A stretch of 64,000 nt of DNA from Microcebus murinus (taxonomy: Eukaryota > Chordata > Mammalia > Primates > Cheirogaleidae). Each line of letters starts with the position of its first letter. Positions within the stretch are counted from its first letter, which is position 1. Location: contig NC_134116.1 of assembly GCF_040939455.1 (NCBI RefSeq), positions 73,859,900 through 73,923,899 of the forward strand, read 5' to 3'. The translations under genes and the position numbers were made by a program. Below, in pieces: positions 33,501-47,295 of the stretch. The notes under the pieces were generated by a model. That model did not search any database, was not told where the DNA came from, and was given only the letters and a program-made list of their open reading frames with translations.

Positions 33501-34810
33501 CACCGTTACTCCCAGCGACCTACTTGGGGACTTGGTGCCTCCTGACCCTGCAAGTCTGGGCTCTGCAAGATCAGAGACCCTGGTCCCCAAAGGGGATGCC
33601 AGAGGGCCTCACAAGGGTCCCACTGGAATGTACATTACAGCTGCCACCAGGGCACTGTGGACACCTTGTGTCCATTGACCCTCAGGCAAGGAGAGGGTCC
33701 CCACCTCGGCAAGGGTCTTTGGCCCTATCAGCAGGCAGAGGTGGGGCTGCCTTCATTCAACAGGGACAGGCAGGTGCATGTGCGGCACCCAGGTGATCCC
33801 CTTGTTGTCTCTCGGTGCTCCCGTGCTCCACTGCACTGTGAACAGACACATGCAACACCCCTGCCCTGAGAAGGGACAGTCACCAAGAGCTCAGCCCCTC
33901 AGGGAGGAGAGTATGGATGGGTCGCACCACCAGGAAAGCCACCAGGACCTGTCAGGTGATGGCGGAGAAAGAAATGAACGTGAAACACGGAGTGAAGGAA
34001 AAAGGCAAGGGGCACTAGTTGTGGTGCCGCAAGACCAACGGCAGCGACTGAGGTGGCGGCTTGTCCCACTAACCCCCAACTGCATCTCCCCGCAGGAAGA
34101 AAGCCCCGCAGGGAACCATATTCCCCAAACCTGCTCACAGAAGTTGGTCGGTCGGGTCCAGCACGGCAGAAATGCATTTCCTAGCTCCCTTGAAATCACG
34201 TGTGACCGTCTGGCTTGCTTTGTACGATGAAATGTGAACAGTGACGGTATCACTTCTGCGAGGGGATTTCAAGAGCCCGTGAGGGATTCACTGCGGTATT
34301 TTCACCTCTGTCCCACCGATCAATAACATCTCAGACAGAAACCTCGCCAACACCGGAGTCCCAGAGGGAGGACAGAATGGAACAGGCAACCAGCCAACTG
34401 GTGATAAATGTTTGGAGAAAGCAATCTGAAAATAAACAAATTTAAAAAAAAAGAAACCTTTGCCCTATTAGACGCTGCGATTTGGTGAGTTACCTGTGAC
34501 CACAGTGTCACCTAGTCTGCCCTAACAGGTACAGCAGGGGACCAATGCCCTCTCGCCTGGCCCTGTCACCTTTTAGCTGGGACTAAGAAGGAACAGGAAA
34601 GAGGCATGAAAGTTAGGAACAGAGGCCCTGTGTGCTCAGTGGGGACTGCTCAGAGACAGGGACAGAAAGAGGGAAATGTGGAACCAGATGTGATGACTGC
34701 CAGAGGGGAGCCCCCCCCCCGTCCCGTCTCTTTCCATCTGTGTCTTCATGTTTTCACACAGCAAACACTAAATAAAAGCCATGCTCTCTGGACCCGAGGG
34801 TTGCACTGGT
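33501..34810. other. Mostly unique, one possible old repeat
   Basis: 34190-34330 (TGAAATGTGAACAGTGACGG, TATCACTTCTGCGAGGGGAT, TTTCAAGAGCCCGTGAGGG) has the wording of an old LTR or DNA element, but I cannot place it. An A-rich tract lies at 34443-34455 and a C10 run near 34711. Confidence 0.35.
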
Positions 34811-34814
34811 TTCA

Positions 34815-34945
34815 AAAGCAAGGATGAATCAGACACAGCCCCCATCCTGGGGAGCACACGGTCTAGCGGGGAGATGGGCATGTCAGCAAGCGGTTTCAAG
34901 GCAGCCACAACTGGAGAAACAAGGACAAAGTGCCCAGGGGAGCAC
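34815..34945 (-). mobile_element. L2 LINE fragment
   Basis: GGATGAATCAGACACAGCCC, CCATCCTGGGGAGCACACGG, TCTAGCGGGGAGATGGGCAT matches reverse-complement L2 (GATACAGCAGTGAACAAA..CCTGCCCTCATGGAGCTTAC..TCTAGTGGGG). Confidence 0.55.
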
Positions 34946-35342
34946 CAAGGAGGAGCGGCCCTTCTGCAGAGCAGGTGAGGGGAGGTCTGGGCTTGGGACA
35001 CCGGGTGGCATTGCCCAGGCGCAGGCAGAGTGCCAGCACTGAGCTGGAGAGCCACCTGCCAGGAGGAACTTCGGAGATCGAATTGTTTGCAAGCTGGGGA
35101 ACTAACAGGTCGTTCTCGAGACGAGTCATATTGACCAAATCCAACAGAGGCGATTCTAGCATAACCCCTGCTGAAGTGCTGACTGGCCGGCCTCAGCCCT
35201 CGGAGTTTTCAGGTCAAAAGGCCAAGGGATAAAGCTGCCGCCTGGAGGAGCAAGCCAGTGCTGGCCCCTGAGATGTGACTGGGGGTGCTCAGCAGACCCC
35301 GGGAGGCAGCCAACTATGAGCAAGCAAATGCTCCGGAAGTAG

Positions 35343-35452
35343 GTCGATAGATACATGATAGATAATTGATTAGACATAGATCGATGACAGATGATGATAA
35401 ATAGAAAGATAGATACATATAGATAAAAGAGATGCATTGATAGACAGATGAT
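35343..35452. repeat. Degenerate GATA-type microsatellite
   Basis: About 110 bp built on GATAGATACATGATAGATAA with GACAGATGAT and AGATAAAAGA variants: an old (GATA)n/(ATAG)n tract. Confidence 0.9.
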
Positions 35453-35454
35453 AG

Positions 35455-37493
<2,039 letters not shown>

Positions 37494-37684
37494 TTACCCT
37501 CCTTTACAAGCTCACACTTAGCGCATCTATAAAGGACATTTCCTTGCTGGGTCCCCAGCACCTGGGACAGTGCCGGGGCAGAGGAGGCCCCGATACCTAT
37601 CTATGCGACGTCAGGGATTAAATGGACCAAGAATGGAGCATATTAGGAAGTCATTTGTTTTCAGGCCGTGATTTCCGACGACAC

Positions 37685-38085
37685 GTTCCAATAATCATTC
37701 CGTCAACAAATTCATTAATTCAATAAATATGCATGGAGAGCCAATTTCATGCCAGCCTGGGCCTCTGGGGCCACCGGGTGGAGAGCCAGGCAGGAAACCA
37801 GGCTGGTTAGAGACACGGGGAGGGAACCACGGTCTCCACCCTTGAGCTGCTTATAATAGGGCAAGGGAACGGAACAGATCTCAAGCAATTAGAAAACAAT
37901 TAAGTGTTAAATTACACGCCTCCCACTAGCCCAAGGGAGCCTCAGAGGGAGAAGAAGCTAATGCAGTCATTGCTATTTTCATGGCGGAGATGATCTTTGG
38001 CCGGGCCTTGAAGGAGCCTCTGGATTCAGGAAAGTGTGCCTGGAGGAGGACATCCCTGCAGGGAACCAGCAATCCAGAGCCACTC
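37685..38085 (-). mobile_element. L2-type LINE 3' region
   Basis: CAACAAATTCATTAATTCAA, TAAATATGCATGGAGAGCCA, CCTTGAGCTGCTTATAATAG, GGGCCTTGAAGGAGCCTCTG, GTGTGCCTGGAGGAGGACAT follows the reverse complement of the L2 terminus (TTTATTGAGCACCTACTATG..CTGGAGGAGGTGAC). Confidence 0.6.
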
Positions 38086-38319
38086 AAGGAAAACTGAGGC
38101 CTTAAATGCCCAGTTACACACCGCACTAGAATTGATCCCCAAGTAAAGGACTCGAGATGCTCTAATGACTTACAAGAGTTTGAATTGGACTCGGAGGTAA
38201 TATTGAGTTGCTTCCACAAAGGCCAGTTTTCCTTCCTCTAACATGCTAGTATAGGGACCTGCGATTAGTGACCGCCAGGCCACTGTCTTGGGAGAGCAGC
38301 TGGAGGCTTCTTCCAGCTG

Positions 38320-38465
38320 CTGGCCCAGACTGGCAGCATCAGCATCTCTGGAGGACGCGTTCTCCTGGCCACACACCGGGGTCTCCGATTCAGCAGATAT
38401 GAGAAGGGACTCAGGAATGTGGATGCTTTCAAAGCTCCCCAGGTGATTCTATTCATCACCTTAGT
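38320..38465. mobile_element. MER5-like hAT fragment
   Basis: GGCCCAGACTGGCAGCATCA, GCATCTCTGGAGGACGCG and a CTCCCCAGGTGATTCT end match MER5-class ends (GGTCCAGACCAGCAGCATCAGCATCACCTGG.. CAGGTGATTCTGATG). Confidence 0.6.
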
Positions 38466-38469
38466 TTGA

Positions 38470-39284
38470 CAGCTGTTCTCCTAGATTTATTTGAAAGAAA
38501 CTCCCTCTCTGAGATTTGGGTAAAAGGCGTAGGCATGTAGTATTCAAGAAAGTAGGTATGACTTGTGTCTATAAATCCCCGTAACAGGCAACCTGGGGAA
38601 TGTATAGGGGAAAGAAACCAATCTAGCATTCTCCACTCCCTTGACCTCCTAAATGAGTCAATATGGTCAAAATTGGGTCCAAATGAATTAAAACTTGTCT
38701 TTATGGTATAGGCACAGCCTGATGAATGAAAATGAGAGGGGAGATTTTCTTTTTGTTTAAAATGTTAAAAAGATGAAGCTGTTAGTGAATTGGAGCTAAG
38801 CTACATTAACGCACTGCCTTTCCTTATTTAGCTGTGTCAGTTTGTGTCTCCGATTCCAGGAAAAAAATGTAAAACAGTGTCCATTTGTATATAAGATGTT
38901 CTTGGCATAATGCTCACAAACAGCATATTTCCGTGGTTACGTGCACTGCTTGGAGAATAACGCCACATCCGTCAGAATTAAGAGGGCTGAGAGGGTGATC
39001 ATGGGTCCATGTGTGGCAAGTCCCATTCCCCAGCCCCCTCCAGTTTTTAATAGGCGATGCTTATTAATGTTTCAAGATGTTTTCCTCCTCTTAGACTCAC
39101 CTAGCGAATCCTTGGTTCCGTTATCTTTTACGTAGCTAATTTACGCTCTGTGCTGGGGACTGGTTTGCATTTTTCTCTCTTTGTCTGGGCGTTCAATTCC
39201 TATGACTGTCACTGGAAGTTACGTGCTCAAATTGAAGGCTTAAAATATACCTGCAAATTCTCCGTTGGTTGATCCACATAAATG
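38470..39284. other. Unique AT-balanced sequence
   Basis: No repeat or exon recognised. 38690-39010 is non-repetitive, moderately AT-rich, and could be conserved non-coding DNA. Confidence 0.35.
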
Positions 39285-39345
39285 CATACCACGCACGTAC
39301 GCACACAGACACACACACATACACCACACACACATACACACAGGT
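39285..39345. repeat. CA/CATA simple repeat
   Basis: ACACACACATACACCACACA-type tract next to CGCACGTACGCACAC. Confidence 0.9.
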
Positions 39346-40164
39346 GGCTTCTCCTCTCACTGTGATCTTGACTCTTAGTGAATCCAGGAGACCAGGGTTC
39401 AATTTCTTGGAGACATTTCTAAACTCTGACTGAGCCTACGCTGAGGTGATTAGGAGTATGTGGAAATTAACCAGTGTCTCCTGCCCTGCGGTGCTCCCAG
39501 ACGCAGAGGCCCTAATGGCTCAGAGGAAGTGCTTATCCTCTGTAGGCCTCGCTGAAGGCCTAGTTTATTATGCGTTCAGGATTAGTTCTGAATCGCAGGG
39601 AGCAAATCTCCACGTATTCATCTTCTCTGCTTGGGGTCGGCTATCATTAGATAGCACCTAATTCTCTCCTGAAATTTGTGTCTAAATTGTTGTTTTAACA
39701 AATAGCCAGCCCAATAATTATCACGGCATTCCAGTAACACTAAACAGAAGAGGCATTCCCAGCGCATGCACCAAAAGGCTCAATCGTAAAAATGCTACAT
39801 CAGTATTGCCGTGATGTCACTGCAATTTCAGCAGTGACTTTGATGGCGGCTTTAGGATGCAAGATTTACTCCCATGAAAACTGACGAGCATCAAAGGTAA
39901 GGCCCAAACACCAGGGCTAATTATATCTACGGTCTCATTATATTTGTCATGATCCTACAGGGAAAGAAACACCAAGCTAATCATTAAACTGACATTCTAT
40001 GCACTCCAGACCCTGCCTCCCCGTGCCTTAGAAAATTCAGGGTGTTCTTTTCTATTAGAATTCTTTGTGACATCAAGTAAATACTGCCTCCCCTCCCTCC
40101 CCCCAGAGCTCCCTATTTTAGATTATTCTGCCGAGCTGGCTGAGACATCAACGGTCCTTTCCGT
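39346..40164. other. Unique sequence, possible conserved element
   Basis: Nothing recognised as repeat or gene. The 39690-39990 stretch lacks repeats and is well balanced, with AGCCCAATAATTATCACGGC and CAGGGCTAATTATATCTACG words of homeodomain type. Confidence 0.35.
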
Positions 40165-41105
40165 CAGTTCATTCACTCACCAAGTACACACTGTGCACGC
40201 GTGTTGTGCCAGAAACCAGGGATGTTGCTGAGAGTCCAAGAGTGGCAAAAACAGTCCCTGGTCGTATGAGGACCAGGCTAGCGGGGAGACACCAGGGGAT
40301 TGAGTGGCGACACCAGTGAGTGTATAATCCCAAGCTGGGCTGAGTATTAGCACAGAGGGGCAGCGCTCTGAGAGCAGGTGGCCAGACCCCTGGCCTCGGC
40401 TGAGGGTCAAGGAAGGTGTGTCCGAGACAGGGAGGTGCCTGAGCTGACACGGGAAGGATGAGTGAGGTCAGGAGCCCCACAGGGAGCGGCAGGTGCCAAA
40501 CGCTGGTGGGTGGGAAAACAGCCCTGTGACACGCTGGGCAAAAGGGACAAGTGCAGCCTGAGCACGAGGACCCAGGAGAGGTGCAGATGGGTCCCAATGT
40601 GGTGGAGCCTTGGGAGCCTCCTTCAAAAAGGAAGTCCTTAACCCAAAGGGGACTGGGACCCATCCAAGTCAGATCTGCGTGTAGAACAAACGTGCAGGTG
40701 GCGAAGGGGAGAACAGGCCGGAGGGGCAAACGCAGGGTGAGACGAGAGGACGAGCTAGTGGGCTGGCGCAGGCACGGGAGGCTGGGGTCTGAGACCGGGG
40801 AAGTGAGTGCACAGGCAGCTGTAATGAGGGGCGGGATGCAAGAATTGCAGAGGAGGTGAAAGCAACAGGTGCTGGAAGCAAAGAGATTTCCTGGGATGGG
40901 GGAGAGACGGTGTGGATGAGGACCGGAAATGCGGGACTTGCATGACTTGGTGCATGTGGTGTTGCTCACCAGGGGAGCACCAGGCCCGAGGGGCAGGTGC
41001 AGCGAAATATTCGCATGGTGCTGCCTTTTGGAAGTCTGAAGAGGAGAGCCTCGGGCTGCAGATTCCAACTCGGAACCCATCACTGTCTAGATGGTCATCG
41101 ATGTC
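40165..41105 (-). mobile_element. Long L2 LINE copy
   Basis: Nearly 1 kb of reverse-complement L2: CACTCACCAAGTACACACTG, CAGTCCCTGGTCGTATGAGG, ACCAGGCTAGCGGGGAGACA, then the GAGAGCAGGTGGCC..CAAGGAAGGTGTGTCC block, a GCGGCAGGTGCC word and, near the 5' side, GGCTGCAGATTCCAACTCGG, GAACCCATCACTGTCTAGAT, GGTCATCGATG. The order matches L2 from its 3' end into the reverse-transcriptase C-terminus. A 304-codon minus-strand frame spans much of it but is not the LINE protein I would expect intact; the copy is decayed. Confidence 0.75.
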
Positions 41106-42214
41106 CTGGGCGTGAACAAGCTGAGGGAGAGAACAGAATGAACCCCGGGGTTTCTGGAAAATGATTCTGGAATGTGGACGGTTATGAGTCATGGAACTTC
41201 AACTCAACCTCCCCAAGTGCCAGATCCTAACTCACTGCGCTGTTCTGCAACAGCTAGATCACGAGGTCACAGTTCTACAGCGAGAAACCTCAGGAAAAGG
41301 CTTCATCAGAGCAGACCACCAAACAACACACGCTTCCAATGTTTAGAGAGTCATTATCACAAAGTTTGGGTCAAGCCTGTTTGTGTGTGCCCAGCTACGC
41401 ACACCCCTCCCTGGGTGGGTCAGAGCGATCAGGTGACGTGAAGCAGGCTTGGTCCCTGGCTTGAGTAGGATGGACCACGGGGCCAGAAATCTCATTTTTT
41501 CATCCCTCACTTTTACAGAATCCAAGATGCTCATTCCAGTCTCCCTGCTCATTCATCTTGCCTATTAATTTTATTAACCCCTACCAGGCAGGTCCAGGGT
41601 ATATTTGATCTGGGGGCAAAGATCTTTACTTTTATGTGTCAGCCCCCTGAGCATGCACTGATTGAAGAGCAGTGCAATTATCAGTCCATTAACTCATCAG
41701 CCAACTTTTTGTTCTAGTAAACAAATGCAAATCTAGACTCTTGAGCACTCTTGAAAAGCACTTCTCCCTCCCTTTCTCTTCCCAGATGTGGCCCTAGGTT
41801 TAGTTGCCTATAATCAAGCCGCTGTTGAATCTGCATATTTCCCTGTTGCCTTTACCTGGTAGGCTAGCAGTCAGGACGGCCCAGGGCGCCGGCCACTGGC
41901 AAATGGTTGTGGTCCATAGTAGCTCACACCAGGCTGGGAGGAGAAGAGATGTAAAGAAAGACTATTTCTGCCTTATGTCGCAAGTACTCTGGCATGTCAT
42001 GCCATACCCAGAAAGTGGCAGGGCCTAAGGTATCTACCATCGGGTCACAAGTTTGGATTTCCAAAAGCAGGAGCCCCAGAAACTGATGCTGTCCTTCTAA
42101 GGAACCCCTTGCAATGTGGTTGACCACAGCCATGCAGATGACAATCTCTAGTCCTTCAGAAGTTCTTTCGTTTTCTTCAGTACCCCGTGCTCCCTCTCTG
42201 CCTCCTGATTTTTG
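41106..42214. other. Unique sequence
   Basis: No gene or repeat identified. 41555-41760 is AT-balanced and non-repetitive (TTCCTATTAATTTTATTAAC-like words, GTGCAATTATCAGTCCATTA). Confidence 0.35.
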
Positions 42215-42535
42215 AGGCTGTTTCTGTCCAGGAACCTCTTTTCCCTGTCTTGGTGCATCTAAATCTTACCCATTCCTTAGGTCCTGGCTTAGCTATCACT
42301 TCCTCCGGGAAAATTCTTCTGACCTCTCTTCCTCTTTAAGTCTCCCCCCCGAATGTTGTTCTCCCAGCACCTCCAATGCACCTCCAACCTTGACACGCAG
42401 ATTCTAGGCCAGTATCTGCACGCCGAGGGTCTCTCCCTCCAGACCAAAGCTCTGACCAGCACACCCAGCACTGCGGAACAGCATCCTCACGGTCATCTCC
42501 CCCCACCCAGTGCCATGTGGCAAATAAATGAATGA
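42215..42535 (+). mobile_element. L2 LINE 3' region
   Basis: CAGGAACCTCTTTTCCCTGT, TTCCTTAGGTCCTGGCTTAG, CTATCACTTCCTCCGGGAAA, ATTCTTCTGACCTCTCTTCC and the terminal GTGGCAAATAAATGAATGAG follow L2 (TGCCTGGAACGCTCTTCCC..CTCAAATGTCACCTCC..GAATGAATGA). Confidence 0.65.
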
Positions 42536-42699
42536 GAAAATCAAATAGCCAAGGGACCTCCCCCCACTCCTAGACTCTGCGGGAGAGGGAAGGCCAATCC
42601 AGCTAGAAAAACAGAAACAAGGCGGGAAAGCAGAGAGCCATGCTAGAGGGGAGGCAGGATGCTTGTTCTTGGTGGCCGCACATGGAACTGAGGCTACGG

Positions 42700-42835
42700 T
42701 CAGCGTGTTTCCTGTTATATGCCGGACACTTTAGGGCTTTTGACTTTGAGTTTCCCCATCCACATTACCTAATTCCTAGGACAGTTGCCAGGATTAAAGG
42801 AGATGTGTTTTAAGAAAGCACTTAACGAGCCCTCA
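42700..42835 (-). mobile_element. MIR-like fragment
   Basis: CTTTGAGTTTCCCCATCCAC, CCAGGATTAAAGGAGATGTG and AAGAAAGCACTTAACGAGCC follow part of reverse-complement MIR (TCAGTTTCCTCATCTG..GAGGATTAAATGAG..AAAGCGCTTAG). Confidence 0.55.
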
Positions 42836-42884
42836 CACACTCTACAAACATAAGGGAGACACCTTCAGAGCAGAGCACCAGGCA

Positions 42885-43030
42885 CTGTTGCTGGTAGAAT
42901 GGGGAATGGTGCAGCCCTACAGAGGGGAATCTGGCAGTATCTAGCAAAATTACATACACATTTGCCCTTTGAAGCAGCGATCCCTCTTCTAGGAATTCGT
43001 TCCAAAGATAAACTGGCAAAAATATGAAAA
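42885..43030 (+). mobile_element. Old L1M ORF2 fragment
   Basis: TTGCTGGTAGAATGGGGAAT, GGTGCAGCCCTACAGAGGGG, AATCTGGCAGTATCTAGCAA, AATTACATACACATTTGCCC and AAGCAGCGATCCCTCTTCTA are the late ORF2 region of old L1 elements. No frame survives. Confidence 0.7.
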
Positions 43031-44050
43031 AGACAAATGAGTGTAACTATTTTAAGAAGTCTAAACTAAAAAGAAAAAAGAAAAAAAAAAGCAGTTCCTA
43101 AAATCAAAACCAAATTGAAACAAATAAATTTAACTCCATATTTTCTAGGTAGCATAACCACACAGACATGACCTATAACAGGTAACTTTATTTTTTTATT
43201 TTTTTTATTTTTAGAATGTTTTCAGGAGACATAATAACTTTAAAATATAATTATTCATCATCCATTTCTTAAGGGATATACTCTAAGGACAAGGACTAGG
43301 AAAAAAATGTTTTAAACCTAAATTGTTTTTAGTAAACATATTGTTGGGGGTAACATTGGTTTGTATGTGTATTGTGGGGTAAAGTAATTCTAGCATGGAA
43401 GAAAGAAAAAACTGTTACAAAACCAATGAGACTACATCATATCTCTAAATTGAATGTATCAGTATTAACTCATAATATATTTTGTCTTAAATAAATGAAA
43501 TGGATTTTAATTTCTACCCGTGACCACTGAAAGGACAGGAATGTATATGCCTCAGTGGTTTCTAAGCACCATTTCCTACCAAAAGGAACCTGGGATCCTT
43601 GGAGAAATGGCTGATATCAGGTCTGGGGAAGAACATGCATAAGATGAGCCTGGACTATCTTGTAACATAAGGAAATAAAGAAATTATCAAAATCACATCT
43701 GATGCCAATTGAAAAGGCCCACATGCCAAAAAGACAGTTTGAGCACCAATAGGGATATTAACTGCAATAGGTAGAAACACATCTAGTATTTTCCATAATG
43801 ATACTAAAAAAAAAAAATAACAAACTTATTGGTCAACTTCCAAGATGTTAAGGAACCGATTCAATACTTTCAAAAAGTTGGTAAATCTAGGGGGGAAATC
43901 AAGCATATTTCCTTTCTTTCCTAAATGATCCATATCTCTGGATAATTGAAGAGTTGATGGGAGGAGTGTTTTTAGAGAACTATATCAGCTAATAAATGGA
44001 TAAAGAATGATAGAATATCACCACTCTGTAAACCCTTAAAAAAATGAATG
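43031..44050 (+). mobile_element. AT-rich old LINE/HAL1-like 3' region, part 1
   Basis: AT-rich non-coding DNA including AAGGAACCTGGGATCCTTGG, AGAAATGGCTGATATCAGGT, GATGAGCCTGGACTATCTTG, AAAGGCCCACATGCCAAAAA, TAACTGCAATAGGTAGAAAC and TTTTAGAGAACTATATCAGC. I recognise these as words of a dispersed mammalian repeat 3' region (old L1 or HAL1) that seems to continue at 46601, after two LINE insertions. The family is not secured. Confidence 0.45.
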
Positions 44051-44054
44051 AGCG

Positions 44055-45910
44055 ATTGCTCGTTATAACAGCAATGAGCAATTGGAATTTGAAATTTAAA
44101 ATATAGTACCATTTACATTAGTACCCACCAAAAATGAAATGCTTAGATATAAATCTAACAAAGTATGTATATATAATCTATGCGAGGAAAACAACAAAAC
44201 TCTGATTAAAGAAATCAGTGATCTAAATAAATGGAAAGATATTACACGTTCATGGATAAGAAGACTCAATACTATTAAGATGTAAACTCTTTGAAACTTA
44301 GATTCAGAGCAATTCCAGTTGAAATTCCAGCAAGTTATTTTGTGGATATCAAAAAGCTGATATATTGAAGATTTTATGGAAAGGCAAAAGACCCAAAATA
44401 GCCAACAAAGTATCAAAGAACAAAGCTAGAAGACTGACGCTATCTGACTTCAAGATTTGCTATAAAGCTATAGTAATTGAGACAGTATGGTATTGATGAC
44501 AGAATAGACAAATAGATCAGTGGAACAGAACAGAGAGCCCAGAAATAGATCCACACATATATAGTCAATTGATCTCTGACAAGAGAACAAAGTCAATTCA
44601 ATGGAGAAAGGAAAGTCTTTTTAACAAATGATGCTGGAATAACTTGACATCCACATGCAAAAGAACAAATTTAGATACAGGCCTTACATCTTTCACAAAA
44701 ACTAACTCAAAATGGATCACAGGCCTAAATGTAAAATGCAAAATTTTTAAATTCCTGAAGATAACATAGGAGAAAATATAGGTGATCTTGGGTTGGGTGA
44801 TGACTTTTATATGCAACACCAATGCATCCATGAAAGAAAAAATTTTGATAAGTTGGACTTCATTAAAATTAAAAACTTCTGTTCTGCAAAAGACTGGGAG
44901 AAAATATTGCAGAGCACATATCTGATTGTATCTAAAATATGCAAAGCACTCTTAAAACTCAACAATATAAAAAATACACAATTAAAAAATGGGCATCTGA
45001 ACAGAATCCTCACCAAAGAAGATATACAGATGGCAAATAAGCGTATGAAAAGATGTTCCACTGATATCTTATGTCATGAGGGAAATGCAAATTGAAACAA
45101 CAACGAAATGCCATCATAATCTATTAGAATGGCCATAATCCAAAAAACTGACAATACCAAATGTTGGCAAGGATGTTGGACAGCAAGAATTCTCATTCAT
45201 TGCTGGTAGGAATGCAAAATGGTACAGCCACTTTGGAAAATAGTTTGGTAGTTTTTAAAAAGCTAAACATATTCTTACCAAACAATCCAACAATCATGCT
45301 CCTTAATATTTACCCAATTGAGTTGAAAACATGTCCACACAAAAATCTGCATGTAAATGTTTTTATTCACAGTTGCCAAAAACAGAACCGACCAAGATGT
45401 TCTTTGCTCAGTGAATGGATAAACGAACTGTGGTACATCCATACAATGAAATATTTCTCAGTGCTACAAAGAACTGGGCCATCTAGCCACAAAAGGACAT
45501 GGAGGAATCTTAAATACCTATTGCTAAATGAAAAAAAGTCAATCCGAAAAGGCTGCATACTATATGATTTCAACGGGGTGCGGGGATAGGGATGGATGAA
45601 CAGGTGGAGCACGGAGATTTGTAGGGCAGTGAAATGATTCCCTTTGATACTGTCATGGCAAATACCTATCATTATGCCTTTGTCAAAACACATGGAACTG
45701 TACAAAACAAAGAGTGGACTTTAGTTAATAAGAATGTATCGGTATTGGTTCATGCGCTAAAACAAATATACCCTACACATGCAAGTGGAGTAATCACAGA
45801 GGAAACTGAGTGTGGAAGGGGGTGTGTAGGAACTCTCTGTACTATCTGCTTAATTTTTTGTAAATCTAAAACTGCTCTTAAAAAACAGTCAATTAATATT
45901 TTTAACAAGC
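44055..45910 (+). mobile_element. L1M (L1MB-like) LINE, 5' truncated
   Basis: The last third of ORF2 and 3' UTR. Words in order: AAAATATAGTACCATTTACA, GACTTCAAGATTTGCTATAA, GGTATTGATGACAGAATAGA, ATGGAGAAAGGAAAGTCTTT, AAGAAGATATACAGATGGCA, TGGTACAGCCACTTTGGAAA, GGACATGGAGGAATCTTAAA and a 3' end TAAATCTAAAACTGCTCTTA. ORF2 is broken: remnants of 100 and 142 codons lie at 44793-45095 and 45161-45589. It interrupts an older AT-rich repeat. Confidence 0.93.
44793..45589 (+). pseudogene. L1 ORF2 C-terminal remnants
   Basis: Two separate + frames (44793-45095 and 45161-45589) translate to fragments of the L1 ORF2 C-terminal region downstream of the reverse transcriptase, including FDKLDFIKIKNFCSAKDWE and ATLENSLVVFKKL stretches. 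Stops and a frame change separate them and no endonuclease or reverse-transcriptase domain is upstream, so this is a dead copy. Confidence 0.85.
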
Positions 45911-45980
45911 AAGGAAGCCAGGCAATAAATATCCATGGCTGCTAGCATCACAAAAAGAGAAGCAACTGCTACGCATTAAG

Positions 45981-46600
45981 AGCCTCCTGATGGAGATACC
46001 TCAAAGCGATACAAGTAGATCTACCATTTGATCCAGCAATTCCACTACTGGGCATCTCCCCAAAAGATCAAAAGTCACTTTATGAAAAAGACACCTGCAC
46101 TCGAATGTTTATAGCAGCACGATTCACAATTGCAAAGTTGCGGAAACAACCCAAGTGCCCATCAATACACGAGTGGATTAATAAAATGTGGTATATGTGT
46201 ACCATGGAGTACTACTCAGCTTTAAGAAACAATGGTGATATAGCACATCTTGTGTTTTCCTGGATAGAGCTGGAACCCATTCTACTAAGTGAAGTATCTC
46301 AAGAATGGAAAAACAAGCACCACATGTACTCACCAGCAAATTGGTATTAACAGATCAACACCTCAGTGGACATATAGGAGTAACATTTATCGGGTGTTGG
46401 GCGGGTGGGAGGGGGGAGAAGGGGATGGGTATATACAAACACAATGAGTGAGATGTGCAACGTTTGGGGGATGGTCTCGCTTGAAGTTCTGACTCGAGAG
46501 GGGAGTGGGGAGCATGGGCAATATACATAACCTTAACATTTGTACCCCCATAATATGCTGAAATTAAAAAAAAAAAAAGGGAAAAAAAGCCTCCTGATGG
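45981..46600 (+). mobile_element. Young lemur L1, 5' truncated, perfect 13-bp TSD
   Basis: The element (45994-46587) begins in the end of ORF2 (AGATACCTCAAAGCGATACA, GATCCAGCAATTCCACTACT) and holds the 3' UTR with GGGTGTTGGGCGGGTGGGAG and a terminal TTTGTACCCCCATAATATGC followed by an A-rich tail. The repeat AGCCTCCTGATGG occurs exactly at 45981-45993 and 46588-46600. A G-rich tract (46398-46427) typical of L1 3' UTRs is present. This is the best-dated recent insertion in the window. Confidence 0.96.
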
Positions 46601-47290
46601 GAGAACACAGTGCCATCTGGGAAGTAATCTACAGAAAAACAAAACAAATACAAATACAAGAAAACTAAGCCTGAATCCCATCAAGCATTTAGGTCAAATT
46701 TGCAATTGACAACAAGCACTGTTGTACTGTAGAAAATCCAGAGGACAAAGCAACAGGTGCTATAACAGCACAGGCAAAACCTGGGCTATAGCAAACCCTG
46801 CAGAACAAACCGCTCCATTTCGTCAACAAATAATGTGTACAGGAAAAAAGAGAGAGGAAGAGAGAAATGGGAAAGGAACTCAAAGATTGAAGGAAACTTA
46901 GGAAACCTACTAAGCGATTGCAATATTGAGATCTTACTTAGATCCTGATTCGAACAAACTGAAAGGGGGAAAAAAAAAACCCAAAACATGTAATAGTAAA
47001 CATTCATAAGATAATCAGGAAAACTGGATACTAATTGGATATTTAATGATATTAAGGAGTTGTTAATATTTTTAGATGGGATAATGATATTGTAGTTTCA
47101 TGTTCAAAAATTAGAGTCCTCTTTCAGAGATAAATACTGAAATATGAATATGGATGAAATAATTTGTTGATTAGGGTTTTCCTCAATGAACCCAAAGAGA
47201 GGAAAAAGGGATAGGATAGTAGATGAAACAAGATTGGCCATGAGTTGATTTTTGTTGAACCTGGGTGCTAGGGAGAGGGACTTCTTATAT
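46601..47290 (+). mobile_element. Old LINE/HAL1-like 3' region, part 2
   Basis: CATCTGGGAAGTAATCTACA, AATTTGCAATTGACAACAAG, CACTGTTGTACTGTAGAAAA, TAGCAAACCCTGCAGAACAA, TTAGATCCTGATTCGAACAA, ATTGGATATTTAATGATATT, GAAACAAGATTGGCCATGAG and TTGTTGAACCTGGGTGCTAG are words of a common old mammalian LINE-type 3' UTR. It directly follows the 3' duplication of the lemur L1 and seems to be the rest of the element at 43031-44050. Confidence 0.5.
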
Positions 47291-47295
47291 TATTC

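Noticed and set aside
40169..41083. 304-codon minus-strand frame
   Set aside because: It lies in an L2 copy but does not read as the reverse-transcriptase end that I would expect to be intact; GC bias and chance openness explain it.
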